Shown one piece after another: positions 25,257 through 33,326 of a stretch of 64,000 nucleotides of DNA; within the stretch, counting starts at the first letter, position 1, and the number at the start of each line of letters is the position of its first letter. Source of the DNA: Sphingomonas melonis (GTDB lineage: Bacteria; Pseudomonadota; Alphaproteobacteria; Sphingomonadales; Sphingomonadaceae); the NCBI RefSeq assembly GCF_013409985.1, contig NZ_JACCBY010000003.1, positions 186,001-250,000 of the forward strand, given 5' to 3'. A program made the position numbers and the translations under genes. Under the pieces are notes generated by a model. That model was not told the DNA's origin. It saw only the letters and a program-made list of their open reading frames with translations, and searched no databases.

Positions 25257-25278
25257 GGTATATTCCTTTGCATATCCC
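25257..25278. promoter_or_regulatory. Inverted repeat upstream of vapB, autoregulatory operator candidate
   Basis: GGTATAT and ATATCCC form imperfect inverted arms (6 of 7) around an 8-base spacer, overlapping a TATATT that could be the -10 of the operon. VapBC complexes are known to repress their own promoters through such repeats. It ends 22 bases before the vapB ATG. Confidence 0.45.
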
Positions 25279-25300
25279 GTCTGGCTGCGAAGGAGACAGA

Positions 25301-25522
25301 ATGACCCGCACGTCCTTGTTCCAGTCGGGTCGTTCGCAGGCCGTTCGCCTGCCCGAGGACGTTGCATTCCCTGACGGAGTGCGGGAAGTGACGATCCTGC
25401 GGGACGGCGTGCGGCGGGTGATCGTGCCGGCCGATCGGGCATGGGACGATTTCTTCGCCGCGCCCGGGATCGCGCTCGCCGAACGTGAGCAGCCGGAGGC
25501 CGAGCCGCGCGAGTCGCTGTGA
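25301..25522 (+). CDS. vapB: VapB-type antitoxin
   Basis: 73-residue antitoxin with the AbrB/SpoVT-like N-terminal DNA-binding half (TSLFQSGRSQAVRLPEDV) and a C-terminal toxin-binding tail ending EREQPEAEPRESL, as in the MvpT branch of VapB. It starts at an ATG with AAGGAG upstream. Its TGA overlaps the vapC ATG by one base (TGATG). The antitoxin is intact while the partner toxin carries a nonsense codon. It may still repress the operon or neutralise VapC proteins from elsewhere. Confidence 0.9.
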   Translation: MTRTSLFQSGRSQAVRLPEDVAFPDGVREVTILRDGVRRVIVPADRAWDDFFAAPGIALAEREQPEAEPRESL

Positions 25523-25929
25523 TGCTCCGCTATATGCTGGACACCAATCTCTGCATCCGCGTCCTGCGCGATCGGCCGCAGACCATACGCGAACGGTTCA
25601 ACGCCGAAGCGGACGGCCTTTAGATCTCGACGATCGTGCTGACCGAATTGCTGCATGGCGCGGCAAAATCGGCGCGTCCGGCCGAGAACCGCCGTGCGGT
25701 CGAAGGCTTTGCGGCGCGGCTCGAGGTGCTGGCGTTCGATGCCGATGCCGCGGCGCATGCGGGCGATATCCGCGCCACGCTGGAGCGTCAGGGGCGGTCG
25801 ATCGGCAGCTATGATGTCCTGATCGCCGGCCATGCCCGCAGCCGCGGGTTGATCGTCGTCACCGCCAATCTCGGCGAATTCACGAGGGTGGATGGCCTTC
25901 GCTGCGAGGATTGGCTGGCGCCGAACTGA
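25522..25929 (+). pseudogene. vapC: VapC PIN-domain toxin interrupted by an in-frame TAG
   Basis: 136 codons aligned throughout with MvpA-type VapC (MLRYMLDTN at the start, AGHARSRGLIVVTA near the end), but codon 34 (25621-25623) is TAG, in the place where relatives read L-C/A-I-S-T-I. All other PIN-domain residues remain: the first acidic residue in MLDTN, Glu in LTELLHG, Asp in GSYDVLIAG, and the last acidic region. There is no other frameshift or stop. Product without readthrough is 33 residues. Internal initiation at GTG 25636 would lose the first Asp. A Gln CAG, Trp TGG or similar ancestral codon is one base away. Suppression or sequencing error are alternatives. Confidence 0.85.
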
Positions 25930-27088
25930 CCGGCGCATCGGCCGCCACCGCATAGGGCATCACCAGCGTGCCGTCGGGGGCGGCGGTGTAGGTGGTCTGC
26001 GTCGGATAGGGGATGGTGATGCCTTCCTTGGCGAAGCGGGTCATGATGCTCACCATGATGCGGTCGCGCATCGGGTGGGCGGTGGCCCAATCGTCGCCGG
26101 GAATGTCGAATTGCAGCGCGAAGTCGAGGCTCGACGCGCCGAACGTCTCGAAGCCCGAGCGGGCGACGGTGCCGCCCTCCGCCTCGACGATCTCCTTCAG
26201 CATCGCGGGGATGCGCGCGAGAGTTTCGGGCGGGGTCTCGTACGCCGCGCCGATGGTGAAGCCGATGCGGATATGGTCGCGCACGCTGGTGTTCTGGATC
26301 TCCTTGTCGAGCAATTGCTTGTTGCTGATGACACGGAGTTCGCCGGTGAAGGCGCGGATGCGGGTGCTCTTGAGGCCAATCGATTCGATGACGCCGCTGG
26401 TGGTGCCGTAGCTGATCTTGTCGCCGCGGCGGAACGGGCGGTCGAAGATGATCGCCAGCGCCGCGAACAGGTCGCCGAAGATGCCCTGCGCGGCAAGGCC
26501 GATGGCGATGCCGCCGACGCCGAGGCCGGCGACCAGACCGGTGACGTTCACGCCGAGATTGTCGAGCACGACGACGAGCGCGATCGCGAACAATGCGACG
26601 GTGACGAGCAGGCGGATCAGGCCCATCGCGCTGAGCAGCGCCTCGCCGCTGTAATGTTCGCTGCTGGTGCGATGCTCGATCGCGCCGAGGATCAGCTCGC
26701 GCGCCCAGATCGCCGCCTGGAACACCGAGGCGACCGTCCACAGGAAGTTGACCGTGGTCGCCACCTGGCTGGGCGCGCCGGCATATCCGACGACCAGCTT
26801 GGCGGCGAGCATGATGATGAAGAAGTTGCTGGTGCGGGTGACGGCGCGGCCGAGGATCGTGCCCCAGCCGCGGCGGCCGACATCCTTGCCGCACAGCTTT
26901 TGCCCGAGCCGGCGCACGCCGTGCAGGGCGACCACGATCACCGCGCCGATCGCGAAGGCGATAAGGATCTGCAGCCAGTGGGTGTGCAGCCAGATCTCGC
27001 TGGCCGAATAGAGGTCGCCGATCTGGTTCTGGACCTGATCGGCGTTGAAGATCGGCGCCTTGGCGGCGGCGGTGGTATTGGCAGACAT
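25880..27088 (-). CDS. MscS-family mechanosensitive channel
   Basis: 402-residue inner-membrane channel releasing solutes on hypo-osmotic shock. About four hydrophobic helices come before the pore-lining helix (GLGVGGIAIGLAAQGIFGDL), followed by the beta domain (FDRPFRRGDKISYG, RVISNKQLLD) and a C-terminal cytosolic domain. The ATG is at 27088. The last 50 bases overlap the 3' end of vapC on the other strand. It follows topoisomerase IB, 11 bases apart and in the same direction, so the two are probably co-transcribed. Confidence 0.88.
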   Translation of the reverse strand: MSANTTAAAKAPIFNADQVQNQIGDLYSASEIWLHTHWLQILIAFAIGAVIVVALHGVRRLGQKLCGKDVGRRGWGTILGRAVTRTSNFFIIMLAAKLVVGYAGAPSQVATTVNFLWTVASVFQAAIWARELILGAIEHRTSSEHYSGEALLSAMGLIRLLVTVALFAIALVVVLDNLGVNVTGLVAGLGVGGIAIGLAAQGIFGDLFAALAIIFDRPFRRGDKISYGTTSGVIESIGLKSTRIRAFTGELRVISNKQLLDKEIQNTSVRDHIRIGFTIGAAYETPPETLARIPAMLKEIVEAEGGTVARSGFETFGASSLDFALQFDIPGDDWATAHPMRDRIMVSIMTRFAKEGITIPYPTQTTYTAAPDGTLVMPYAVAADAPVSSAPANPRSEGHPPS

Positions 27089-27099
27089 GACGAGCCTTT

Positions 27100-28116
27100 T
27101 CAGGCGGCGGCCTTGAGCACGGGCAGCGCCGCCGGGGTTCCCGCTTCGAGGAACGCGATGAGGCCGCGTTCCTCGCGGCTGAGATAGCGCGCCGAGCGCG
27201 GCAGGCGGAGCGCCCTGCGAAAGGCGCTCTGCCCCTGTTTCACAAGGTCGATGAGCGAGGGGTGAACGTAGCTCTTGCGCGCGATCGCCGGCGTGTTGCC
27301 GAGCCGCTCGACGACGGGGGCGAGCAGCGCCTTGAGGCTGAGGTCGACCTCGGCCGAGGCGAGCGCCTCGAACGCGGTGACGCTGGCGCCCCAGGTGCGG
27401 AAATGCTTGGCGGTGAAGTCGCCGCCGCTGGCCCGGCGGATATAGTCGTTGACGTCGGACGAGGTCACCGGATGCGCCTCGCCGGCGTCGTCCACCCAGG
27501 CGAACAGATGCTGTTCGTCGAGGTCCTGCATCTTCTTGACGGTGGCGGCGAGCTGCTTGTCGGTGACCTGCATGTCGCGCTCCTTGCCCGACTTGCCCTT
27601 GTAGCGCAGCTTGAGCGTCGCGCCGCGGACCTGGCCGTGATCCTTGCGCAAGGTGGTGGCGCCGTAGCTTGCGTTCGCCTGGACATAGGCCTCGTTGCCG
27701 ACGCGGATATGGCCGATGTCGAGCAGGCGGACGACCGCGGCGATGGCGCGGTCCTTGCCCAGGCCGCGCGCCGACAGGTCGGCCTCCACGCGCTTGCGGA
27801 TCTTGGGCAGGCAATGGCCGAAGTCGGCGCATTTCTCGTATTTCGCCGCCTCCTGCGCCTCGCGGAAGTCGGCGTGGTAGCGATATTGCTTGCGGCCCTT
27901 CTCATCCCAGCCGACCGCCTGGATATGGCCGTTGGCGCGCGGGCAGTACCAGGCGTCGCGATAGGCGGGGGGCAGGCCGACCGCGTTGAGCCGGTCGATC
28001 TCGTCGCGATCGGTGATGCGCGCGCCATCGGGCGCGAAATAGGCCCAGCCGTTGCGCACCTTCTTGCGGGTGATGCCGGGTTTCGAGTCGTCGCAATAGA
28101 CTATTCGCGCTGCCAC
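27100..28116 (-). CDS. Type IB DNA topoisomerase
   Basis: 338-residue poxvirus-like topoisomerase IB that relaxes supercoils through a 3'-phosphotyrosine. The N-terminal beta-sheet domain (RNGWAYFAPDGARITDRDEI) is followed by the catalytic domain, with the active-site tyrosine at residue 283 (ARKSYVHPSLI) and upstream arginine/histidine segments (KHFRTWGAS). The start is GTG at 28116. Bacterial IB enzymes are common in alphaproteobacteria but not essential. Divergent from the DJ-1 family gene. Confidence 0.92.
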   Translation of the reverse strand: MAARIVYCDDSKPGITRKKVRNGWAYFAPDGARITDRDEIDRLNAVGLPPAYRDAWYCPRANGHIQAVGWDEKGRKQYRYHADFREAQEAAKYEKCADFGHCLPKIRKRVEADLSARGLGKDRAIAAVVRLLDIGHIRVGNEAYVQANASYGATTLRKDHGQVRGATLKLRYKGKSGKERDMQVTDKQLAATVKKMQDLDEQHLFAWVDDAGEAHPVTSSDVNDYIRRASGGDFTAKHFRTWGASVTAFEALASAEVDLSLKALLAPVVERLGNTPAIARKSYVHPSLIDLVKQGQSAFRRALRLPRSARYLSREERGLIAFLEAGTPAALPVLKAAA

Positions 28117-28172
28117 CCTTTGCTCCTCGTGTCCGGGTTATCCGAAAATGCGCGGAGGTCGCCGTCTGTTCC

Positions 28173-28197
28173 GGAACGTGCGGCGGGCGCGACGGTT
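28173..28197 (+). promoter_or_regulatory. Possible EcfG (general stress) promoter of the DJ-1 family gene
   Basis: GGAAC (28173-28177), 16 bases, then GGTT (28194-28197), against the alphaproteobacterial EcfG consensus GGAAC-N16/17-CGTT: one mismatch. It lies 31 bases before the ATG of a stress-type protein. Chance matches in GC-rich DNA are possible. Confidence 0.4.
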
Positions 28198-28227
28198 GGT
28201 GCGTCGCATCCCTACAGGAGACATGAC

Positions 28228-28794
28228 ATGGCCGACCTTGCCCAAGCGCGCGTGCTGATCCTCGCCACCGACGGTTTCGAACAGGACGAACTGTTCAAGC
28301 CGCGCCAGGCGCTGCTCGACGCGGGTGTCCAGATCAGCCTCGCGTCGATCAAGACCGATCCGATCCAGGGCGTCATCAACGACAGCGAGAAGGGGGAGAG
28401 CATCACCCCCGACCTGACGCTGGATGACGTCGATACCGACGATTACGACGCGCTGCTGCTGCCCGGCGGCGTCGGCAATCCCGACAAGATGCGGCTGGAA
28501 GACCGGGCGATCGAGATCGTCACCGAATTCATGGAGGACGACAAGATCGTCGCCGCCATCTGCCACGCACCGTGGCTGCTGGTCGAGGCGGACGTGGTCG
28601 ACGGCCGCCGCGTCACGAGCTGGCCGTCGGTGCGCACCGATCTGGAGAATGCCGGCGCCGACGTGGTCGACGAACAGGTGGTGGTCGACGGCAATCTGAT
28701 CACCAGCCGCAAGCCCGACGATATCCCGGCGTTCAACCAGGCGATCCTCGACGCACTGGCCGAAGAGCTCGCCGAGGAGAGCGAAGAGGCGTGA
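28228..28794 (+). CDS. DJ-1/PfpI-family class I amidotransferase-like protein
   Basis: 188-residue cytosolic protein. The nucleophile elbow is AAICHAPWLL with Cys112, and the conserved Glu18 is in DGFEQDEL. These match the PfpI/YhbO branch, whose members act as glyoxalase-like or protein-repair enzymes under oxidative and carbonyl stress; substrate here is inferred only by family. ATG at 28228 with ACAGGAGA upstream. The acidic C-terminus (LAEELAEESEEA) is unusual for the family. A candidate EcfG promoter precedes it. Confidence 0.88.
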   Translation: MADLAQARVLILATDGFEQDELFKPRQALLDAGVQISLASIKTDPIQGVINDSEKGESITPDLTLDDVDTDDYDALLLPGGVGNPDKMRLEDRAIEIVTEFMEDDKIVAAICHAPWLLVEADVVDGRRVTSWPSVRTDLENAGADVVDEQVVVDGNLITSRKPDDIPAFNQAILDALAEELAEESEEA

Positions 28795-28894
28795 GGGCGG
28801 TCTGAGCTAACCCTCCCGCGGCCGGGTAGGGTGGCGGAGGGGAGGACGGAGCTTCGTCGTGGAGCGCATCTGTCGTCCTCCTCCGCCAGTCGGC

Positions 28895-29935
28895 CTATGC
28901 CGGACGATCCCGCTCGCGCTGGCGGGGACGGAAGCCATGGTTGATCCGGCGTTGGGCGGGGCGTTCCAGTCCGTGGTAGAGGCCCGCCGACACGATCAGC
29001 ACCAAGAGCAGATAGGCCGCGACCAACGGCGGGGACAGCGTGGGGCTCGCCAACGGCAGCTTGAACGCCTTCCACAACAGGAAGTGCGACAGATAGGTCG
29101 CATAGCTGATCTCGCCGAGCCAGTGCAGCACACGTCCCTCCAGTGGGTGGCCGCGGCGTCCCGAGGTAAGCGCCAGCAGTAGCAGCAGCGCGGCGAAGGT
29201 GGCGGGGGCGGCGAGCGTCTCCGGCGCGCCGAGCGACCATGCCGCGCCCGCAAGCGCTGCCGTCGCAGCGGGCCAGATCAGGCGCGGGCGGCGCAGGAAC
29301 AAGGCAGCGAGCATTGTGCCCGTCGCGAATTCGGCGAGGCAGCGGACGAGGCCGTAGCGCGGGATATCCTCGCCGAGGGTGGCCGCGCCGTGCATCGCGG
29401 CATGGAGGATCAGCAGCGTCGCGGCGGCGAGCGTGATCAGCGCGACGCTCGGCAGCCGACGCCAGTCGATCGCCAGCACGAGCAGCGGGACCAGCAGATA
29501 GGCGGCGAGTTCGCAGCTGATCGACCAGGCCGGGTCGTTCCAGCGCAGCGCGTCGGTGAACCCCCAGTTCTGGACGAGCAGCAGGTGCAGCGGCAGTTCG
29601 GCGAAGGGGAAGGCGGGGTCGTTGCGGCCGGTGGCGCGAAGCAGCAGCGCGAGCGCCACGGCCGCGGCGAGCATCGCGGCGTGCAGCGGCCAGATGCGCG
29701 CGATGCGCTTTTGCAGGAAGCGCGGGATCGCGGCGGGATCGCGCAACCGAACGTGCCAGGTCAGCCAGATGACGAATCCCGACAGCAGGAAGAACAGGTC
29801 GACCGCGAGATAGCCCTTGGCGAACACCGCCTCCGCCGCGGCAGGCAGGCCGGCGATGCCGCCGCGGATATGGTAGAGGACGACCAGCCACGCCGCGATG
29901 CCGCGGATGCTGGTGAGCGCGCGCAACTCGGTCAT
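28895..29935 (-). CDS. Acyltransferase-3 family (OafA/YrhL-like) membrane protein
   Basis: 346-residue inner-membrane protein with about ten helices. It begins with the family motif LRALTSIRGIAAWLVVLYHI, where the catalytic His sits near residue 22, and has FFLLSGFVIWL and the RF..R.ARIWPLH segment. It transfers acetyl or other acyl groups from the cytosol to surface polysaccharide. An exosortase-linked O-antigen ligase gene follows on the same strand after a repeat-containing 205-base gap, consistent with a role in exopolysaccharide decoration. Confidence 0.88.
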   Translation of the reverse strand: MTELRALTSIRGIAAWLVVLYHIRGGIAGLPAAAEAVFAKGYLAVDLFFLLSGFVIWLTWHVRLRDPAAIPRFLQKRIARIWPLHAAMLAAAVALALLLRATGRNDPAFPFAELPLHLLLVQNWGFTDALRWNDPAWSISCELAAYLLVPLLVLAIDWRRLPSVALITLAAATLLILHAAMHGAATLGEDIPRYGLVRCLAEFATGTMLAALFLRRPRLIWPAATAALAGAAWSLGAPETLAAPATFAALLLLLALTSGRRGHPLEGRVLHWLGEISYATYLSHFLLWKAFKLPLASPTLSPPLVAAYLLLVLIVSAGLYHGLERPAQRRINHGFRPRQRERDRPA

Positions 29936-29987
29936 TGCCGGGGCGGGGTGGGGGACGGGGTTCGGGCGGTTGCCATCGGGACTCCGT

Positions 29988-30093
29988 CACCCCCGATGCG
30001 TTCCGGGGTACACTTTGCGGCGGGGAGAGCGGCTTGGGAAGGCACTGTTCTCTTGCGGCGCGGTGGACCCCGGAACAAGTCCGGGGTGCCGGG
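29988..30093. repeat. Core-only copy B3 of the nested inverted-repeat element
   Basis: Contains the two hairpin arms and the central segment (TTTGCGGCGGGGAGAGCGGC...) of copies B1-B5, but the outer flanks and termini are not recognisable. Arms are imperfect (ACCCCCGATGCGTTCCGGGG against CCCCGGAACAAGTCCGGGG). It fills much of the gap between the acyltransferase and ligase genes. Confidence 0.75.
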
Positions 30094-30140
30094 GCAAATT
30101 GGGGTCTGGTTCGGCCTGCGCCGATGGCCGCGCGCGATCG

Positions 30141-31496
30141 TCACGCCGTCGCATCCACGGTCTTCGGTCGCCGCATCGGCGCCTGCGCGGTCTCGGCCCG
30201 GCGACGCGCGAGATACGAGTCGAGCCCGATCTGCGCGCCGATCAGCATGTAGACGAACGGCTGGAAGGCGATCGCGATGAAGGCGGCGCCGAGCAGATAG
30301 ACGAGATGCGCCGTCTGCAACGCCGCGGCGAGCGGGCCCGCCCATCCGAACGCGCCGGCGGGGTCGTGATAGCGGCGGCGCAGCACCTCCATGCGAACGA
30401 CGCCGATCAGGCTGATCGCCAGCCAGAGCGCGAGGCCGGGATAGCCCTGTTCGCCGAGCATCTCGAAATAGGCGCTGTGATAGCCGCGCGCCTTGTCGGT
30501 CACCGCCTGTTCGGCGACCCCCGCGCCCGGCCCGGTGCCGGTGGTCTTCTTGATCTCATAGCGGATGTGGTTGCCGCGATAGGCGTCGAAGCCGCCGCCG
30601 AACGGGTGCGACCGGGCATAATCGATCGTCCACTGCCACACCGCGATCCGGGTCGAGGCGGATTCGTCGGCGTCGTGGCTCTTGATCGTGCTCATCCGGT
30701 CGGTGAAGCTCGCCGGCAGGAACGGCACCGCGAGGATCGCGGCGGCGCCGATCATCGCGAGGTACAGCATCTTGCGCTGCGCGTTGCGGATCGACAGCAG
30801 CGCGACCAGCACGATGCAGAGCAGGCCGGTGCGCGTCGAGGTGCCGATCGGGATCAGCAGGCAGGCGAAGATCAGGCACAGGCAGAAGCCCTTCACCTTC
30901 CAGTCGGGCGGGAAGATCGTGCCGTGGCGCATGAACCAGGCGATCAGCGGCACGATCGCGATCGCGACGGTGGAGATGGTGCTGCCCTCGTACAGGCCCG
31001 AATTGTTGTTCACCATGAGATCGAGCTGGCCATAGCCGCCGCCGCCCGCCGCGGTCTTGATGCCGCCGACGATGATGATCGAGGCGGCGGACAGGATCAT
31101 GAACAGCAGCAGCGCCTCGATCCGCAGCCGCGTGCGCAGGGTGAGCGGCAGGAAGGCGGCGAAGGCGAGGCATTTCCATACCCAATCCCATTTGTCGCGC
31201 GCGTCGAGCGGGAAGTCGGCGCCCGCGGTGGTCGCGCCGCAATAGAGCAGCAGCAGGACGATCAGGCCCTGGCGCGGGGTGAAGCGGCTGTCGCGCTTGT
31301 CGTCGACCAGCAGCCAGCCGCCGACCGCCAGCGCGACCGCGATCAGCGAGATCGGCACGCTGTTGAGCAGGATGTAGGTTAGCCGCTGTGGCGAGACGAT
31401 GTCGATATAGACATAGGCCAGCACCAGCAGGAACGGCCGCCGCAGCCCCATGCCGATCAGCGCGGCGAGGAAGGCGACGAAGACGAGGTCACGCAC
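30141..31496 (-). CDS. Exosortase A-associated O-antigen ligase/polymerase-like protein
   Basis: 451-residue polytopic membrane protein with about twelve helices and a large periplasmic loop (residues 270-335) containing the ligase-type pattern TRIAVWQWTIDYARSHPFGGG and ARGYHSAYFEMLGEQGYPGL. This matches the putative O-glycosylation ligase of exosortase A systems (Wzy/WaaL superfamily). The N-terminus ends its first helices with YVYIDIVSPQRLTY, also typical. GTG start at 31496, overlapped by eight bases with the end of a small upstream membrane-protein gene. The exosortase itself is not in the window. Confidence 0.85.
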   Translation of the reverse strand: MRDLVFVAFLAALIGMGLRRPFLLVLAYVYIDIVSPQRLTYILLNSVPISLIAVALAVGGWLLVDDKRDSRFTPRQGLIVLLLLYCGATTAGADFPLDARDKWDWVWKCLAFAAFLPLTLRTRLRIEALLLFMILSAASIIIVGGIKTAAGGGGYGQLDLMVNNNSGLYEGSTISTVAIAIVPLIAWFMRHGTIFPPDWKVKGFCLCLIFACLLIPIGTSTRTGLLCIVLVALLSIRNAQRKMLYLAMIGAAAILAVPFLPASFTDRMSTIKSHDADESASTRIAVWQWTIDYARSHPFGGGFDAYRGNHIRYEIKKTTGTGPGAGVAEQAVTDKARGYHSAYFEMLGEQGYPGLALWLAISLIGVVRMEVLRRRYHDPAGAFGWAGPLAAALQTAHLVYLLGAAFIAIAFQPFVYMLIGAQIGLDSYLARRRAETAQAPMRRPKTVDATA

Positions 31497-31656
31497 CGGG
31501 CGGGCTGTCCGCTGGCGGCGTTTCGGCTGGCCGGCCGCGCCCGCGCCAGTGGCGCGGCGGCGGTGCCTCCGAATCGAGATCGGGCCGCTTGAGCAGCAGC
31601 CAGGCGGCGAGCAGCATCAGCCCATGGGTGATCGCCAGCGACAGATTGTCGATCAT
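31489..31656 (-). CDS. Small one-helix membrane protein coupled to the ligase gene
   Basis: 55 residues: MIDNLSLAITHGLMLLAAWLL (hydrophobic residues 5-21), then a basic and proline-rich tail (HWRGRGRPAETPPADSPPGA). I do not recognise a family. The ATG at 31656 is chosen over an in-frame TTG 30 bases upstream. Its stop lies inside the ligase start region (8-base overlap), which argues for a real, co-translated gene, possibly an accessory to the polysaccharide ligase. Confidence 0.55.
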   Translation of the reverse strand: MIDNLSLAITHGLMLLAAWLLLKRPDLDSEAPPPRHWRGRGRPAETPPADSPPGA

Positions 31657-31750
31657 GGGGTCGGGGCGCCAGCGGTCATCCGCCAAGCCTATGGGATGCG
31701 GGGGATTGATGCCACGTTAAGTGCGTCGGCCGGACCGGCCGCCCTGGCAA

Positions 31751-32173
31751 TCACGCCCAACTGTCGGGCGGACCGTCGAACTGGCGGGCGGTGCCGCCGA
31801 TGATGTCCCAGTCCGCTTTCGACGCGACGAAGACGTGCTTGCCGACCTGTGCGTCGATCGCCGCGTCGAACAGGCCGGCGGGGACCCAATAATTGGCGCC
31901 GTCGCGGGTCGGGTTGGGGACGGTGCTGCCGCAGCGGGTGCAGAAGTCGTTGCGATACCCCGTGTCCCGCACGAACGAGTGGATCGCGTCCGCGCCCCGG
32001 CGCCAGGAGAATTGCGCGGCGGGGACGATGACCGCGGCATTGGCGGCGGCGCCGGTGACCTTGCGGCACAGCGCGCAATGGCATTGGTAAAGATCGGGCA
32101 GGGCGCCTTGCACCGCGAATTGCACCGTTCCGCACAGGCACGAGCCGTCGACCACATCATTCTCCCTCGTCAT
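31751..32173 (-). CDS. GFA-family zinc-binding protein
   Basis: 140-residue protein of the glutathione-dependent formaldehyde-activating (GFA/CENP-V) fold. Zinc ligands are visible: C12-x-C14, C31-x-C33-xx-C36 and C78-xx-C81. Most members are not proven Gfa enzymes, so the function is unclear; formaldehyde or glutathione-adduct chemistry is possible. ATG at 32173. The quinone oxidoreductase gene lies 53 bases upstream in the same direction, so co-transcription is likely. Confidence 0.83.
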   Translation of the reverse strand: MTRENDVVDGSCLCGTVQFAVQGALPDLYQCHCALCRKVTGAAANAAVIVPAAQFSWRRGADAIHSFVRDTGYRNDFCTRCGSTVPNPTRDGANYWVPAGLFDAAIDAQVGKHVFVASKADWDIIGGTARQFDGPPDSWA

Positions 32174-32226
32174 TGGCGTGGCGGCGATCTGCGGGTTTTG
32201 GCGGTCGGGGGCAAGATGGCGCGCGG

Positions 32227-33201
32227 TTACGCCGGCTGCCCGGCGAGCAGCACGATCTTGCCCGCGAAGCTGCGATCTTCGAGCAGGCGGTGGGCGTCGG
32301 CACCGCGGGCGAGCGGGAAGGGCGTGACCGCGGGCGCGGTGATCGTGCCGGCGCGCAACGCGGCGAACAGGCGGTCGGCACGGTGCTGGCGGCTCTGCGG
32401 CCCGTTGAGATAGGTCCACAGGTCGCCGCCGACGACGCCCTTCGACTCCTCCATCAGCACGAGCGGATCGAGCGGCGGCGGCGGACCGCCGGCCTTGCCG
32501 AAGATCACCACGCGGCCGGCCGGGCGGAGCGCGGTGATGCTCTGCATCAGGGTGATGCCGATCGAGTCGTAGACGACGTCGACGCCCGTGCCGGTGGCGG
32601 TGCGGACCTGCGCGACCCAGTCGTCGGCATAATCATAGGCGGCGATCGCGCCGTCGGCGCGGGCCTGGTCGCGCTTGGCCGGCGTGGAGGCGAGCGCGTG
32701 GACGTGGGCGCCGCAGGCGGTCGCGAGCCGGGTGAGGAGGCGGCCGACGCCGCCCGCCGCGGCCTGGACCAGCACATGGTAGCCGGCACGGACGGCGACG
32801 CTTTCCTCGACCAGATACTGCGCGGTGAGGCCCTGCAACAGCAGCGCCGCGGCGGTCCGGTCATCGATATCGTCGGGCAGGGCGACAAGGCGATGCGGAT
32901 CGGCGCGGACGCGGTCGGCCTGCGCGCGGGCGACATCCATGAAGCCGACGCGCTGCCCGACGTGCCAGCCCGTCACCGCGTCGCCAAGTGCGACGATGCG
33001 GCCGGCGCCTTCATAGCCGCCGATCCACGGCGCCGCGCCGTCGAGCACATAAGCGCCGCGCCGGCGGTAGATATCGGCGAAGTTCAGGCCGATCGCGGTC
33101 GGCGCGACGAGCACCGATGCCGCATCGAGCGGCGGATCGGGCAGGTCGCCGTATTGCAGCACGTCGGCGTCGCCGAACTGGTCGAAGAACAGCGCCCTCA
33201 T
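32227..33201 (-). CDS. Quinone oxidoreductase-like MDR protein
   Basis: 324-residue NADPH-dependent medium-chain reductase of the zeta-crystallin/QOR type. The N-terminal GroES-like half contains APTAIGLNFADIYRRRG and GYEGAGRIVALG. The Rossmann half has QAAAGGVGRLLTRLA. No catalytic zinc cysteines are seen. It probably reduces quinones or enones. ATG at 33201. Divergent from a LysR-type regulator gene 125 bases away, which suggests that the regulator controls it. Confidence 0.87.
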   Translation of the reverse strand: MRALFFDQFGDADVLQYGDLPDPPLDAASVLVAPTAIGLNFADIYRRRGAYVLDGAAPWIGGYEGAGRIVALGDAVTGWHVGQRVGFMDVARAQADRVRADPHRLVALPDDIDDRTAAALLLQGLTAQYLVEESVAVRAGYHVLVQAAAGGVGRLLTRLATACGAHVHALASTPAKRDQARADGAIAAYDYADDWVAQVRTATGTGVDVVYDSIGITLMQSITALRPAGRVVIFGKAGGPPPPLDPLVLMEESKGVVGGDLWTYLNGPQSRQHRADRLFAALRAGTITAPAVTPFPLARGADAHRLLEDRSFAGKIVLLAGQPA

Positions 33202-33326
33202 GCGCTTGCGCCCGCAGCGGACATGATCGATTGCTCCTGGCTGGGTTGATGATCGATGTGTCTGCCGTGCTGCCCGCGGCGGAGTAAGCACCATTGGGTG
33301 AGGGCAATTGCAACCAGGAGTGCGGA

